From positions 62,001 to 126,000 of the forward strand of contig NZ_BMIN01000008.1 of the NCBI RefSeq assembly GCF_014642405.1: 64,000 nucleotides of DNA, written 5' to 3'. A program made the translations under genes and the position numbers. This document shows, piece by piece, positions 42,481 through 50,516 of the stretch. The stretch is from Pontibacillus salipaludis. Its GTDB lineage: Bacteria; Bacillota; Bacilli; Bacillales; BH030062. The notes beneath the pieces are model-generated. The model saw nothing but the letters and a program-made list of their open reading frames with translations, had not been told where the DNA came from and did no database searches. Numbering within the stretch: position 1 is the stretch's first letter; every line of letters begins with the position of its first letter.

Positions 42481-42590
42481 CAACGAAGAGAAGCGATTTA
42501 TTTAGAAAATAAAAGTTCTTCAACTAACAGCTGCGATTGCTGAACAAGAGCATTCACTTCTTTCATTAATGGAGCATGTTAGGGCAATAG
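42481..42590 (+). repeat. Spacer repeat R3 carrying a relic of a neighbouring gene tail
   Basis: AAGCGATTTATTTAGAAAAT, then AAAAGTTCTTCAACTAACAG closely matches the end of the lipoprotein gene and its repeat at 41709-41752. It continues CTGCGATTGCTGAACAAGAG, TTCACTTCTTTCATTAATGG and AGCATGTTAGGGCA. The coding part is no longer open, so it is a duplicated, decayed 3' end. Confidence 0.65.
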
Positions 42591-42639
42591 GGTATTTATA
42601 AAAGTGTTAAAATATCCCTACGGATAAGGGAGGGAATAT

Positions 42640-42855
42640 ATGGTTTTTGAGACATTAATAGGGCAACTTTCCGTTGTGATTACGTTTGCTTTTGGAGCAT
42701 TACTAATTGTTTTATATCCCTTAATAAATAAGGAGAATAAATACTTTGCTTGGTTTAGTTTGATGATGGGCATTATAGTTTTATTGCTTTTATTATGGTT
42801 CACATTGGGCAACGAGGTGATCAGACATCAGATATTAAAGTATGGACTACATTAA
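42640..42855 (+). CDS. Hypothetical 71-residue membrane protein
   Basis: ATG behind AAGGGAGGG. Two hydrophobic segments (LSVVITFAFGALLIVLYPLI and FAWFSLMMGIIVLLLLLWFTL) separated by NKENKY. A possible -10 (GTTAAAAT) lies about 30 bp upstream. Spacer repeats on both sides; no family recognised. Confidence 0.55.
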   Translation: MVFETLIGQLSVVITFAFGALLIVLYPLINKENKYFAWFSLMMGIIVLLLLLWFTLGNEVIRHQILKYGLH

Positions 42856-42867
42856 AAACTTGTATTC

Positions 42868-42927
42868 CATTAACAAGTACGATTGTTGAATAAGAACAGT
42901 CGTTTCTTTCATTAACGAGCAGGGTTA
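42868..42927 (+). repeat. Spacer repeat R3 copy
   Basis: CATTAACAAGTACGATTGTT, then GAATAAGAACAGTCGTTTCT and TTCATTAACGAGCAGGG. The stem becomes ACGATTG/CAGTCGT, so the arm change relative to GCGATTG/CAGTCGC is compensated. Confidence 0.7.
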
Positions 42928-42958
42928 TTGTATAAGAAAAATTTTTAAGGGGGGTATA

Positions 42959-43117
42959 GTGAGTCTAGTTGGTAGCATTTTAAACATAGTGGTTTTAGTC
43001 ATAATTGTTTTCCTAATTTCAAGAGTTGCTCACTTTTTTAACAATACTAAGAACAAACTCAATGAAATGGATAAAAAGATTGATGAATTGAGAGAGTTCA
43101 TTTCAAACCAAAAGTAA
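42959..43117 (+). CDS. 52-residue membrane-anchored coiled-coil peptide
   Basis: GTG start behind GGGGGG. One N-terminal membrane helix (ILNIVVLVIIVFLISRVAHF) is followed by a heptad-like region (NNTKNKLNEMDKKIDELREFI). Its architecture resembles the 49-residue peptide in the ars operon. Also reminiscent of short phage or toxin-like membrane peptides, without sequence proof. Confidence 0.55.
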   Translation: MSLVGSILNIVVLVIIVFLISRVAHFFNNTKNKLNEMDKKIDELREFISNQK

Positions 43118-43162
43118 GTTCTTTTCCTAAAAGGTGTACATAAAAGGGGCAGGGAGAAAAAA

Positions 43163-43462
43163 ATGAGGACGTTACTAGAACTACTACGCATACTATTTAT
43201 TTTTGTGATATTGGGTGGTTTAGGTTGGGTGTTGATAGAAAACATTTATACAATCAATGAAGCAACTGAGGGCTATTCGTGGTTTGGTGCATTAGCGGTA
43301 TTCGTTTTACTCTTTGTAGTATATAGAAACAAATTACAGTTCTTTGGTTGGGATGAGGGAGAAGGTAGAAAGAAACTGTCTAGAAATGTTTCCGTTACAC
43401 TGCTCTTCACTTCAATAATGCTAATTATTACACCATTTATTTTAGGTTCACTATTAAGCTAA
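43163..43462 (+). CDS. Hypothetical 99-residue membrane protein
   Basis: ATG behind GGGGCAGGGAG. Three hydrophobic segments (ILFIFVILGGLGWVLI, SWFGALAVFVLLFVVYR and VTLLFTSIMLIITPFILGSLL) with a charged middle loop containing GWDEGEGRKKLSRN. The stop codon is the TAA of a truncated spacer repeat (GCTAACGGGGC at 43458). No family recognised. Confidence 0.55.
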   Translation: MRTLLELLRILFIFVILGGLGWVLIENIYTINEATEGYSWFGALAVFVLLFVVYRNKLQFFGWDEGEGRKKLSRNVSVTLLFTSIMLIITPFILGSLLS

Positions 43463-43599
43463 CGGGGCTATTTAAGAATAAATAAATTTAAATTCATAGT
43501 AGACACATGATGTATAAGAAACAATCAGAAATTAATATTTTTGATTACTCGTTGCTCTTGGAATGGAATGATCTTCAACTAAAGGAGGATTTACCAAAT

Positions 43600-43773
43600 A
43601 TGAGCCACGGCAAGCGAATACTTTTGTCACTCATTTCATATCTCATCCCCTTTATTCTAATCGTCATATTTGTTCCACCAGGCATTGTTCAGTCCGGTCT
43701 AATTGGAGGAAGTGTCTTTTTTAGTATTATGACTGTGCGCTTTATAGACAAGAAAGTGTCTCAAAAAAATTAG
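43600..43773 (+). CDS. Hypothetical 57-residue membrane protein
   Basis: AAAGGAGG precedes ATG 43600 by 12 bases; the frame opens earlier at 43507 without a ribosome binding site. Two hydrophobic segments (LLSLISYLIPFILIVIF and VQSGLIGGSVFFSIMTVRFI) with a Pro-Pro-Gly turn and a basic tail (DKKVSQKN). Last unit of the AT-rich array. Confidence 0.5.
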   Translation: MSHGKRILLSLISYLIPFILIVIFVPPGIVQSGLIGGSVFFSIMTVRFIDKKVSQKN

Positions 43774-43870
43774 CAGCTCACATGTTTATATAAAATCGGT
43801 ATCTGTGAAAATAATGGTCCATACTTAACTAATGGTGTGTTGTTGCGATGCAAATTAACCTATATATCAT

Positions 43871-43915
43871 AAAAGACGATCTTTAGCTCCTTTAAGAGCG
43901 AAAGATCGTCTTTTT
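43871..43915. terminator. Bidirectional terminator at the array end
   Basis: AAAAGACGATCTTT and AAAGATCGTCTTTTT form a long stem around an imperfect loop, with A- and T-runs on both sides. Confidence 0.8.
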
Positions 43916-44053
43916 ATGAAATTACGTAGAAATACTTGTTTACTTAACTTCTCCATTGTAACGGCAATAGGTCAGTTTTAACTTTTAAAAGCGTTTGGTT
44001 CTGGTATACAAACAATAGTTAATTTTCTTGGGCACAAAACCTGTATTCGTTCA

Positions 44054-44614
44054 TTATTGCTTGCTCTTCTCATAATGCTTCTGCGCTTTGGCGCGGTTCC
44101 CACATACTTTCATAGAGCACCACTTCCGCTTGCCCTTAGGGTCCACAAATAAGGCGAGGCATGTCTCATTGCTGCACCCTTTTACTTTCTCAAAAACCCC
44201 ATCTTGATATGCGTTAAGCATCGTGAAAGCGAGTAACGATTGAAGGCCTGCTGTACCGCCTTTATCTGGAATCGGCATGAGAGTCTCTGCATTCATTTCA
44301 AAGGAAAGGGGCGTTTTTTTGGTTAGGTCAATGAGTGATTGGAGCCCATCTTCATCATACTGGGATGACGTGAAATAAGACCTCCACGTATCGCGGAACT
44401 GCTTCATTTCTGTACGATCTACAGGTTTTTCTTTTATCTTATTCACTTGTTGTTCTGAGAGTAATTCTTTCTCTTTCATCAGGGAGAGCCACTCGTCCAT
44501 CATTCCCTCTTCATCTAACAAGTCAGCTTTTGTCTTATTCTTTGAGTTCACTGTATTTAAAAGGTTAATAAATAGGTAATCAGAAAAATGGGAGAATCTC
44601 GTTTCTAATGTCAT
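44054..44614 (-). CDS. CGNR zinc-finger (ABATE-type) regulator
   Basis: About 186 residues. A helical N-terminal stress-sensing region is followed by the C-terminal CGNR zinc finger: CSNETCLALFVDPKGKRKWCSMKVCGNRAKAQKHYEKSK, with four Cys ligands and the CGNR motif in the DNA-binding helix. Family members are predicted transcription regulators with unknown ligands. AAGGTGGG precedes ATG 44614 on the minus strand; the frame is open to 44677. It is divergent from a thioredoxin gene with a 35-bp palindrome between them, so it probably controls both. Confidence 0.85.
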   Translation of the reverse strand: MTLETRFSHFSDYLFINLLNTVNSKNKTKADLLDEEGMMDEWLSLMKEKELLSEQQVNKIKEKPVDRTEMKQFRDTWRSYFTSSQYDEDGLQSLIDLTKKTPLSFEMNAETLMPIPDKGGTAGLQSLLAFTMLNAYQDGVFEKVKGCSNETCLALFVDPKGKRKWCSMKVCGNRAKAQKHYEKSKQ

Positions 44615-44667
44615 GGTAACCCACCTTGTAGCTAATTGATTGACACCTAGTATAACATAATGTAACA

Positions 44668-44702
44668 TTCTAACCACTAAATTAATTATTTAGTGGTTAG
44701 AA
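44668..44702. promoter_or_regulatory. 35-bp perfect dyad between CGNR gene and thioredoxin
   Basis: TTCTAACCACTAAAT and ATTTAGTGGTTAGAA are perfect 15-bp arms around TAATT. It is centred in the 113-bp divergent intergenic region, so it is a likely operator for the CGNR regulator. A cruciform or terminator role is less likely because no T-tract follows. Confidence 0.75.
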
Positions 44703-44727
44703 AATCTTTTTGTAGAGGAGAGATAAG

Positions 44728-45042
44728 ATGGCTATAAAAGATGTAACAGATCAAACTTTCAAAAGCGAAACGGCACAAGGGCTTGTCATTGCAGATTTAG
44801 GCGCACCATGGTGTGGCCCATGTAAAATGATCGCTCCTGTTTTAGAAGAGATCGATGCTGAAAAAGGTGACCAGATGAGCATCGTTAAGTTAGATGTAGA
44901 TAACAACCCTGAAACAGCGCAACAATATGGTGTAATGAGTGTACCAACCCTTCTTTATTTCAAAGACGGTGAACTTGTTGACCAGTCTGTTGGCTTCAAG
45001 CCAAAAGAAGAAATCGTGTCTATTGCCGAGAAGCACGTTTAA
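44728..45042 (+). CDS. trxA: Thioredoxin
   Basis: 104 residues. The active site WCGPCK has Cys29 and Cys32, and the cis-Pro is in SVPTLLYFKDG. Standard length for TrxA-type thioredoxins, which reduce protein disulfides in the cytoplasm. GAGGAGAG precedes ATG 44728. It stands alone opposite a CGNR regulator, so this may be an inducible second thioredoxin rather than the essential housekeeping copy. A terminator follows. Confidence 0.92.
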   Translation: MAIKDVTDQTFKSETAQGLVIADLGAPWCGPCKMIAPVLEEIDAEKGDQMSIVKLDVDNNPETAQQYGVMSVPTLLYFKDGELVDQSVGFKPKEEIVSIAEKHV

Positions 45043-45086
45043 TCTTTCAGAGTAAATCCAGGTACTGAATAAAACCGAACGATTTG

Positions 45087-45117
45087 AAGAGCTGCCTTTG
45101 TATGGGCAGCTCTTTTT
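45087..45117 (+). terminator. Intrinsic terminator
   Basis: AAGAGCTGCC and GGCAGCTCTT with T-tract. Confidence 0.9.
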
Positions 45118-45327
45118 TATATAGGACTTTATATGGAAAATTGGTGTACTAACATAACTTAATTCCCTTTTTTCTCAGTGTTAACAAGAAATAGGTTTTA
45201 AAATCTTTGATACATGGAATTAGTAGGTTAGACCTTGAATAGAGCGACAGACTAGTAGGATTGTAAATTCTCTAAGTGCGAACTATTGAAAGAGTTGTTA
45301 AAAGAAAGAATAAAAAGGAGGGAGCCT

Positions 45328-46200
45328 ATGAGTTATACTGGAATACTATTTATTCTAACTTCAGCAGTGTTATGGGGAATTACAGGCGGACTTGGAGAAA
45401 TATTAATGAATAAAGGTTGGAGCCCATCGACTATTGCCTTTTATCGAGGATTTGTAGGGTTTATTTTCTTTGCATTTTGGTACTTATTTAGACGTAAAAA
45501 AATTAAGATTAAGAACAAGAACCCTTATTTTTACACATGGGCAGCACTTGCTGGAATAAGTGTGGCGGGGAACTTCACGTTTTACTTCCTAGCCATTGAA
45601 TCAGCAGGGATTGCAATTGCAGCTACGTTAATGTATACAGCACCAATATTTGTGTTGCTTGTTTCGTTCTTGCTAGGAATTGAGCGTTCTACACTATTTA
45701 AATGGACAAGTATTGCATTTGTTCTTGTTGGGGTTATCTTATTAACAGGAGCTTATACCTCTGGTACTGCGGTCTCGTTAATGGGATTAATCGCCGGTCT
45801 TGGTTCGGGTGTTTCTTATGCCTTATTTATATTTGGGTTCAAGAAGGCCGCTAAACTAGGAAGCCCCCAAGCTACATTAACAGTCGCTTTCTTCTTCTTT
45901 ATTCTAATCCTTATGCTACGTATAAACTTTGGAGAAGCTATTTCAGTCGTAAGCTCGAGTGATGTTGGATGGTTTATCCTGTTAGGGATTATTGGCGCTG
46001 GCCTTTCATTTATCCTTTATGTACGTGGGGTGAAACGAACAGCTCCCTCCACAGCTTCGATTATAGCCATGGTGGAACCTGTAACGGCATCCTTATTCGG
46101 GATCGTGCTCCTTGGAAATGAGTTAACGCTTATGCAGTATGCCGGAATGGGGCTAATCTTAGCGACCATTACCTTTTTAAGTGTGAAGCAATCAGGTTAA
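45328..46200 (+). CDS. EamA-family (DMT) transporter
   Basis: About 290 residues with ten hydrophobic segments and two EamA repeats. The first opens with GILFILTSAVLWGITGGLGE, the second with LMGLIAGLGSGVSYALFIFGFKKAA, and the repeat ends AATLMYTAPIFVLLVSFLLG and TASIIAMVEPVTASLFGIVLLGNEL are typical. It is a metabolite or amino-acid exporter of unknown substrate. AAAGGAGGG precedes ATG 45328; the frame opens at 45286. Monocistronic. Confidence 0.88.
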   Translation: MSYTGILFILTSAVLWGITGGLGEILMNKGWSPSTIAFYRGFVGFIFFAFWYLFRRKKIKIKNKNPYFYTWAALAGISVAGNFTFYFLAIESAGIAIAATLMYTAPIFVLLVSFLLGIERSTLFKWTSIAFVLVGVILLTGAYTSGTAVSLMGLIAGLGSGVSYALFIFGFKKAAKLGSPQATLTVAFFFFILILMLRINFGEAISVVSSSDVGWFILLGIIGAGLSFILYVRGVKRTAPSTASIIAMVEPVTASLFGIVLLGNELTLMQYAGMGLILATITFLSVKQSG

Positions 46201-46275
46201 AGGTGCTGCGGGAAAGTCGAAGGCATATGGGAGAGTGTTCTAGATCTGTAGGGAGGATCATAGACTGAAATAATA

Positions 46276-46305
46276 TTGACAGAATATTGAGGAAACGCTT
46301 ACAAT
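46276..46305 (+). promoter_or_regulatory. hut promoter with overlapping cre-like site
   Basis: TTGACA (46276-46281), an 18-bp spacer and TACAAT (46300-46305). AGGAAACGCTTACA at 46290-46303 overlaps the spacer and the -10 box and matches cre at all but two positions, consistent with catabolite repression of histidine use. Confidence 0.65.
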
Positions 46306-46350
46306 TTAAGTTAGCTAATAGTCAAACGTTATAGTTTATAGGGAATTTAG

Positions 46351-46800
46351 GTGAAGCAAATGAGTCCAAAGATTCCGATTGGAAAGTTAGCTTTATTGGT
46401 ATCCTCCATGACCGAAGATGAACTAGAGCCCTTTTCTGATCAGTTAAAAGATGTCGATTACTGCACAGGGAAAGCAGGCTCCATGAATATGCAAAAAATT
46501 ATCGCTGCCGTGGAAACAGCAGCGAAGCGAAATCATATTATAGTAGAGAATGTTTACCGCGAAACACACGCTCTTTATCATGCCATTCTAGAAGCTCTGA
46601 ATGGAGTCATGCGCGGACAAATTGGAGCAGGGGATATGATGCGAACGGTCGGATTGAAGTTTGCGATCGTAAGAGGCTCCCCTTATGAAGATTTAGAAGA
46701 AGGCGAATGGATTGCCGTGGCCTTTTACGGCACGATCGGCGCGCCTGTAAAAGGACTTGAGCACGAGGCATTTGGCCTTGGTATTAATCATATTGGATAA
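46351..46800 (+). CDS. hutP: HutP, histidine-dependent hut antiterminator
   Basis: 149-residue RNA-binding regulator that, with L-histidine and Mg2+, binds NAG-repeat RNA and prevents termination before the hut structural genes. The conserved C-terminal block [32 protein letters not shown], including the His pair involved in metal and histidine binding, and the internal GLKFAIVRG strand match B. subtilis HutP. Normal length. Its predicted RNA target lies immediately downstream at 46813-46870. hutH is the only hut enzyme gene found after it in the window. Confidence 0.95.
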   Translation: MKQMSPKIPIGKLALLVSSMTEDELEPFSDQLKDVDYCTGKAGSMNMQKIIAAVETAAKRNHIIVENVYRETHALYHAILEALNGVMRGQIGAGDMMRTVGLKFAIVRGSPYEDLEEGEWIAVAFYGTIGAPVKGLEHEAFGLGINHIG

Positions 46801-46812
46801 ACGCGTTGCCTA

Positions 46813-46870
46813 TAGTCATTAGTTATGAGGAGGCGACAATGGTATTTCTATGCCATTGTCGCCTCTTTTT
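46813..46870 (+). promoter_or_regulatory. hutP: Predicted HutP RNA site fused to an intrinsic terminator
   Basis: TAG-tcat-TAG-ttat-GAG at 46813-46829 is three NAG triplets separated by exactly 4 nt, the known HutP recognition pattern. The last one abuts the terminator stem GAGGCGACAATGG (46830-46842) with CCATTGTCGCCTC (46853-46865) and five T. HutP bound here would compete with hairpin formation and allow hutH transcription. Confidence 0.75.
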
Positions 46871-46894
46871 GTTTGGAAAATGGGTTAGTATGGA

Positions 46895-47900
46895 GAGGTT
46901 TTGCTTGGCTTGAGCCGGTTTCCGCCCCTGGCCGGATCCGCTCACTCGTACTTGAGCCGATTTTCGAAAAACATGAGCCAGAACGAGCGGACTTGATCCA
47001 CAATCGTTGAACTTGAGCCGATCACGGTCAAGTGGAGCCGCTTTTTTCACGTCTTGAGCCAGTTTCAAGAAAACATGAGCCGTTTCGAGGTAGACATGAG
47101 TCGCTTATGCCTAACTTGAGCCAGTTCCCGCCCTGGCCGGATCCGCTCACTCGTTCTTGAGCCAGTTTTCGGAAAACATGAGTCGTTTCGAGGTAGACAT
47201 GAGTCGCTTATGCCTAACTTGAGCCGGTTTCCGCCCCTGGCCAGATCCGCTCACTCGTTCTTGAGCCAGTTTTCGGAAAACATGAGCCAGTACCAACGGA
47301 CTTGAGCCGCAATCCTTCAACTTGAGCCGATCACGGTCAAGTGGAGCCGCTTTTTTCACGTCTTGAGCCAGTTTCAAGGAAACATGAGCCGTTTCGAGGT
47401 AGACATGAGTCGCTTATGGGTAACTTGAGCCAGTTCCCGCCCCTGGCCAGATCCGCTCACTCGTACTTGAGCCGTTTTTCGAAAAACATGAGCCAGAACG
47501 AGCGTACTTGAGCCGCAATCCTTCAACTTGAGCCGATCACGGTCAAGTAGAGCCGCTTTTTTCAAGTCTTGAGCCAGTTTCAAGAAAACATGAGCCGTTT
47601 CGAGGTAGACATGAGTCGCTTATGGGTAACTTGAGCCAGTTCCCGCCTTGGCCAGATCCGCTCGCTCGTACTTGAGCCGGTTTTCGGAAAACATGAGCCA
47701 GAACGAGCGTACTTGAGCCGCAATCCTTCAACTTGAGCCGATCACAGTCAAGTGGAGCCGCTTTTTTCACGTCTTGAGCCAGTCTCAAGAAAACATGAGC
47801 CGTTTCGAGGTAGACATGAGTCGCTTATGCCTAACTTGAGCCAGTTCCCGCCCTGGCCAGATCCGCTAACTCGTACTTGAGCCAGTTTTCGAAAAACATG
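46895..47900. repeat. TGAGCC-rich repeat array between hutP and hutH
   Basis: About 31 exact TGAGCC motifs plus a dozen variants (TGAGTC, GGAGCC), mostly as CTTGAGCC or CATGAGCC, all in the same orientation, spaced about 15-45 bp. A higher-order unit of about 205 bp, marked by CGCCCCTGGCCAGATCCGCT, starts near 46910, 47117, 47218, 47423, 47630 and 47835. One interval is half length. The unit length is not a multiple of three and no frame is kept, so it is non-coding. Confidence 0.9.
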
Positions 47901-47975
47901 AACCCACCCCACCTCGATTCAACAGGTTCAAATAGAAATTAGACAAAATCAATCAAAAGAAAGGAGTCGATCAGC

Positions 47976-49505
47976 ATGATTGAATTAACAGGATCAACGT
48001 TAAACTTAAAAGATATGCGAGATATATGCTTCCACGGAGAGAAGATTCAAATTGCTCCTGAAAGCTTAAAGAACGTAAAAAAGAGTCGTGCGGTGGTGGA
48101 GAAGATTGTGGCGGATGGGAAGACGGTTTATGGGATTAATACGGGATTTGGGAAGTTTAGTGATGTGCGAATTCATGAGAAAGATGTGAATTCACTCCAA
48201 CTTCATTTGATCCGATCGCATGCGTGCGGAGTGGGGGGGGCATTTCCGAAACTTGTTTGCAAAGCGATGGTGGTCTTGCGGTTAAATGCTTTGTTAAAAG
48301 GTGTGTCAGGGGTTCGTCCTTGTCTTGTTGAACGGTTGAGGGATCTGGTTAATGAAGACATGATTCCTGTTATTCCGTCCCAAGGTTCACTAGGTGCTTC
48401 TGGAGATCTTGCGCCTTTATCTCATCTTGCTCTTGTGCTCGTGGGAGAGGGGGAGGTCTATGATGGGGAACATATAAAACCGACGGCTGAAGTTTACGAA
48501 GAAAAAGGAATGGAGCCGCTTGAATTAAAGGCAAAAGAGGGCTTAGCGCTCATTAACGGAACCCAAGCCATGACGGCGATGGGGGTGCTGAATTATTTAA
48601 AGACAGAGCGACTTATTGAACAGTGTGATTGGATTGCGGCAATGACGTTAGAAGCACTTGAGGGGATTATCGACGCTTTTCATCCTGCTATTCACGAAGC
48701 CCGTGGGTATCCTGAACAAATAGAGGTTGCAGAGCGAATTCGTACCATTATAAACGGGAGTGAACTCATAACAAGGCAAGGGGAGAAGCGTGTTCAAGAT
48801 GCTTACTCTCTCCGCTGCATCCCGCAAGTTCATGGAGCATCACGGCAGAGTTTGGCCTATGTAAAAGAAAAGCTCGAGATTGAAATGAATGCAGCCACCG
48901 ATAACCCGCTTATACTAGACGGCGGAGCAACCGTTGTATCAGGTGGGAACTTTCACGGTCAGCCCATTGCGTTGGCGATGGACTTTATGAAGATTGCAGT
49001 AGCGGAACTTGCGAACATTTCAGAGCGCAGAATCGAGCGCCTCGTCAATCCGCAGCTTAATGATCTGCCTGGATTCTTAAGTCCTGACCCAGGTCTCCAG
49101 TCTGGGGCGATGATTTTGCAGTATACCGCGGCTTCTCTCGTATCAGAAAACAAAACACTCGCTCATCCGGCGAGTGTCGATTCGATCCCTTCATCTGCAA
49201 ACCAAGAGGACCACGTCAGCATGGGCACAATTGGAGCGCGGCACGCTTATCAAATGATCCTTAATGCAGAAAAGGTGCTCGCAATCGAACTCATATGCGC
49301 TCTCCAGGCTTTGGAATACAGAGGGGTAAAAAAAGCATCTAAAGCGATACAAGAAGTATATCAAGAGGCAAGAAAAGTAGTTGCTTCCATTAAAGAAGAT
49401 CGGGTGTTTGCCCGTGATATTGAAGCGTTAACTGGCTGGCTTGAGCGCACTCCTTTTGAGTGGGATATGGTAAAAGCGAACGATCTAACACATTATAAAG
49501 AATAA
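47976..49505 (+). CDS. hutH: Histidine ammonia-lyase
   Basis: Deaminates L-histidine to urocanate, the first step of histidine degradation. The autocatalytic MIO cofactor triplet Ala141-Ser142-Gly143 is in [12 protein letters not shown], and conserved active-site segments [25 protein letters not shown] and [11 protein letters not shown] follow. Length 509 is normal. AAAGGAG precedes ATG 47976. hutU, hutI and hutG do not follow; a nucleoside deaminase gene comes next, so the rest of the pathway must be elsewhere. Confidence 0.95.
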   Translation: MIELTGSTLNLKDMRDICFHGEKIQIAPESLKNVKKSRAVVEKIVADGKTVYGINTGFGKFSDVRIHEKDVNSLQLHLIRSHACGVGGAFPKLVCKAMVVLRLNALLKGVSGVRPCLVERLRDLVNEDMIPVIPSQGSLGASGDLAPLSHLALVLVGEGEVYDGEHIKPTAEVYEEKGMEPLELKAKEGLALINGTQAMTAMGVLNYLKTERLIEQCDWIAAMTLEALEGIIDAFHPAIHEARGYPEQIEVAERIRTIINGSELITRQGEKRVQDAYSLRCIPQVHGASRQSLAYVKEKLEIEMNAATDNPLILDGGATVVSGGNFHGQPIALAMDFMKIAVAELANISERRIERLVNPQLNDLPGFLSPDPGLQSGAMILQYTAASLVSENKTLAHPASVDSIPSSANQEDHVSMGTIGARHAYQMILNAEKVLAIELICALQALEYRGVKKASKAIQEVYQEARKVVASIKEDRVFARDIEALTGWLERTPFEWDMVKANDLTHYKE

Positions 49506-49590
49506 TGAGAGACGGCGATTTAACTGTATGATTCTGGTTCGTGAATCTCATCCTAATGCTGTATAGTAGCATTGGATGGAGGGATTATGA

Positions 49591-50049
49591 ATGAAGCATA
49601 CAGATGAACAGTTTATGAAAAAGGCGATTGAGATGGCGAAACAGGCGCGTGAAGAGGGGAACGAACCATTCGGGGCGATTCTTGTGAAAGATGACGAGAT
49701 TGCCATGATTGGAGAAAATCAGATCAATTCCCTTTGTGACCCAACTCACCACGCAGAAATCGGCCTGATCCGAAAATTTTGCTCAGAACAGAACCTATTC
49801 GACTTAAGCGAATACACGCTTTACACGAGCTGTGAACCTTGCGTGATGTGCTCAGGCGGAATGGTCTGGGCGAACCTCGGCAAAGTCGTCTATAGCGTAA
49901 GCCATGACCAATTAGCTGAGATTGCAGGAGATAATATTATGATTTCATGTGAAGAGGTCTTTGCCAAAAGTCCGAACAAACCTGATGTTGTTGGGGAAGT
50001 GTTAAATGAAGAAGGGCTAAAGGTATTTGAAGGATATTCTTTCTCATAA
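49591..50049 (+). CDS. Nucleoside/guanine deaminase-like protein
   Basis: 152 residues of the cytidine/deoxycytidylate deaminase fold. The zinc site is HAE in DPTHHAEIGLIR and PCVMC in YTSCEPCVMCSGGMVWANL. The N-terminus KKAIEMAKQAREEGNEPFGAILVKDDEI and C-terminus match small guanine deaminase or related nucleoside deaminases of Bacillus rather than TadA, but the substrate is not certain. ATG 49591 lies behind GGAGGG. A strong terminator follows. Confidence 0.85.
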   Translation: MKHTDEQFMKKAIEMAKQAREEGNEPFGAILVKDDEIAMIGENQINSLCDPTHHAEIGLIRKFCSEQNLFDLSEYTLYTSCEPCVMCSGGMVWANLGKVVYSVSHDQLAEIAGDNIMISCEEVFAKSPNKPDVVGEVLNEEGLKVFEGYSFS

Positions 50050-50071
50050 CACACAACTTAAATAATGATTT

Positions 50072-50101
50072 GAGCAGTTCGATACTGAACTGCTCTTTTT
50101 T
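50072..50101 (+). terminator. Intrinsic terminator
   Basis: GAGCAGTTC and GAACTGCTC form a perfect stem with a T-tract. Confidence 0.92.
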
Positions 50102-50211
50102 ACTTGCTCTGTTCACGTTTAGAGTCGGTATTTACATAGGTGTTTTCAATAAATGGGGGTAGTAAAAATGACTTAAAGCGCATTTCTTAAGCCTTTCCTC
50201 CAATTTTTTCG

Positions 50212-50386
50212 CGTTTCCGTCTCTCTCAATTGGGCAAAGGTGGGCCTGGAAATTGCGAGACTCCTGCGGGAGAAAGAGGTAGACGAGACCCCGCAGGGTG
50301 GTTTTCCCGAGGAGGCTCGACAGCTCGCCCGCGGAAAGCGAGTGATTTCCAGGCCCACCTTCCGCTTCACCATAGATGACGGAACC
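50212..50386. repeat. Nested inverted-repeat element R2, copy B
   Basis: The outer TTTCCGTC and GACGGAA enclose AAGGTGGGCCTGGAAAT and ATTTCCAGGCCCACCTT, then GCGAGACTCCTGCGGG with CCCGCGGAAAGCGAG, and an internal GACCCCGCAGGG segment. It occupies most of the gene-free 50110-50516. Confidence 0.8.
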
Positions 50387-50516
50387 TCTCTTTATAAAAT
50401 CAATGATGCATGTGGGAACATAGTTAAAAATATAATAGAATATTCTGTCGAATGAGCCAAAAGTCTCTGTTTTTATAGTAAAATAAGAGGATATTCAAAA
50501 AGCTAGGGGTTATACG

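Noticed and set aside
37252-43790. A classical integron
   Set aside because: No tyrosine recombinase (IntI) is encoded in the window and the spacer does not show clear RYYYAAC/GTTRRRY ends, so only a cassette-like organisation can be stated.
46823-47788. Several minus-strand open frames of 69-81 codons (MKLAQDVKKAA...) across the TGAGCC array
   Set aside because: They are translations of the repeat itself. The roughly 205-bp unit is not a multiple of three, no ribosome binding sites precede them, and they follow the repeat boundaries.
46895-47900. CRISPR array
   Set aside because: Motif spacing is irregular (about 15-45 bp), the intervening sequences are themselves repeated, and no cas genes are present.
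46895-47900. Array as a multiplied HutP binding site, because each motif contains GAG
   Set aside because: HutP needs NAG triplets 4 nt apart; the array spacing is far larger. The same motif also occurs away from hut at 61 kb.
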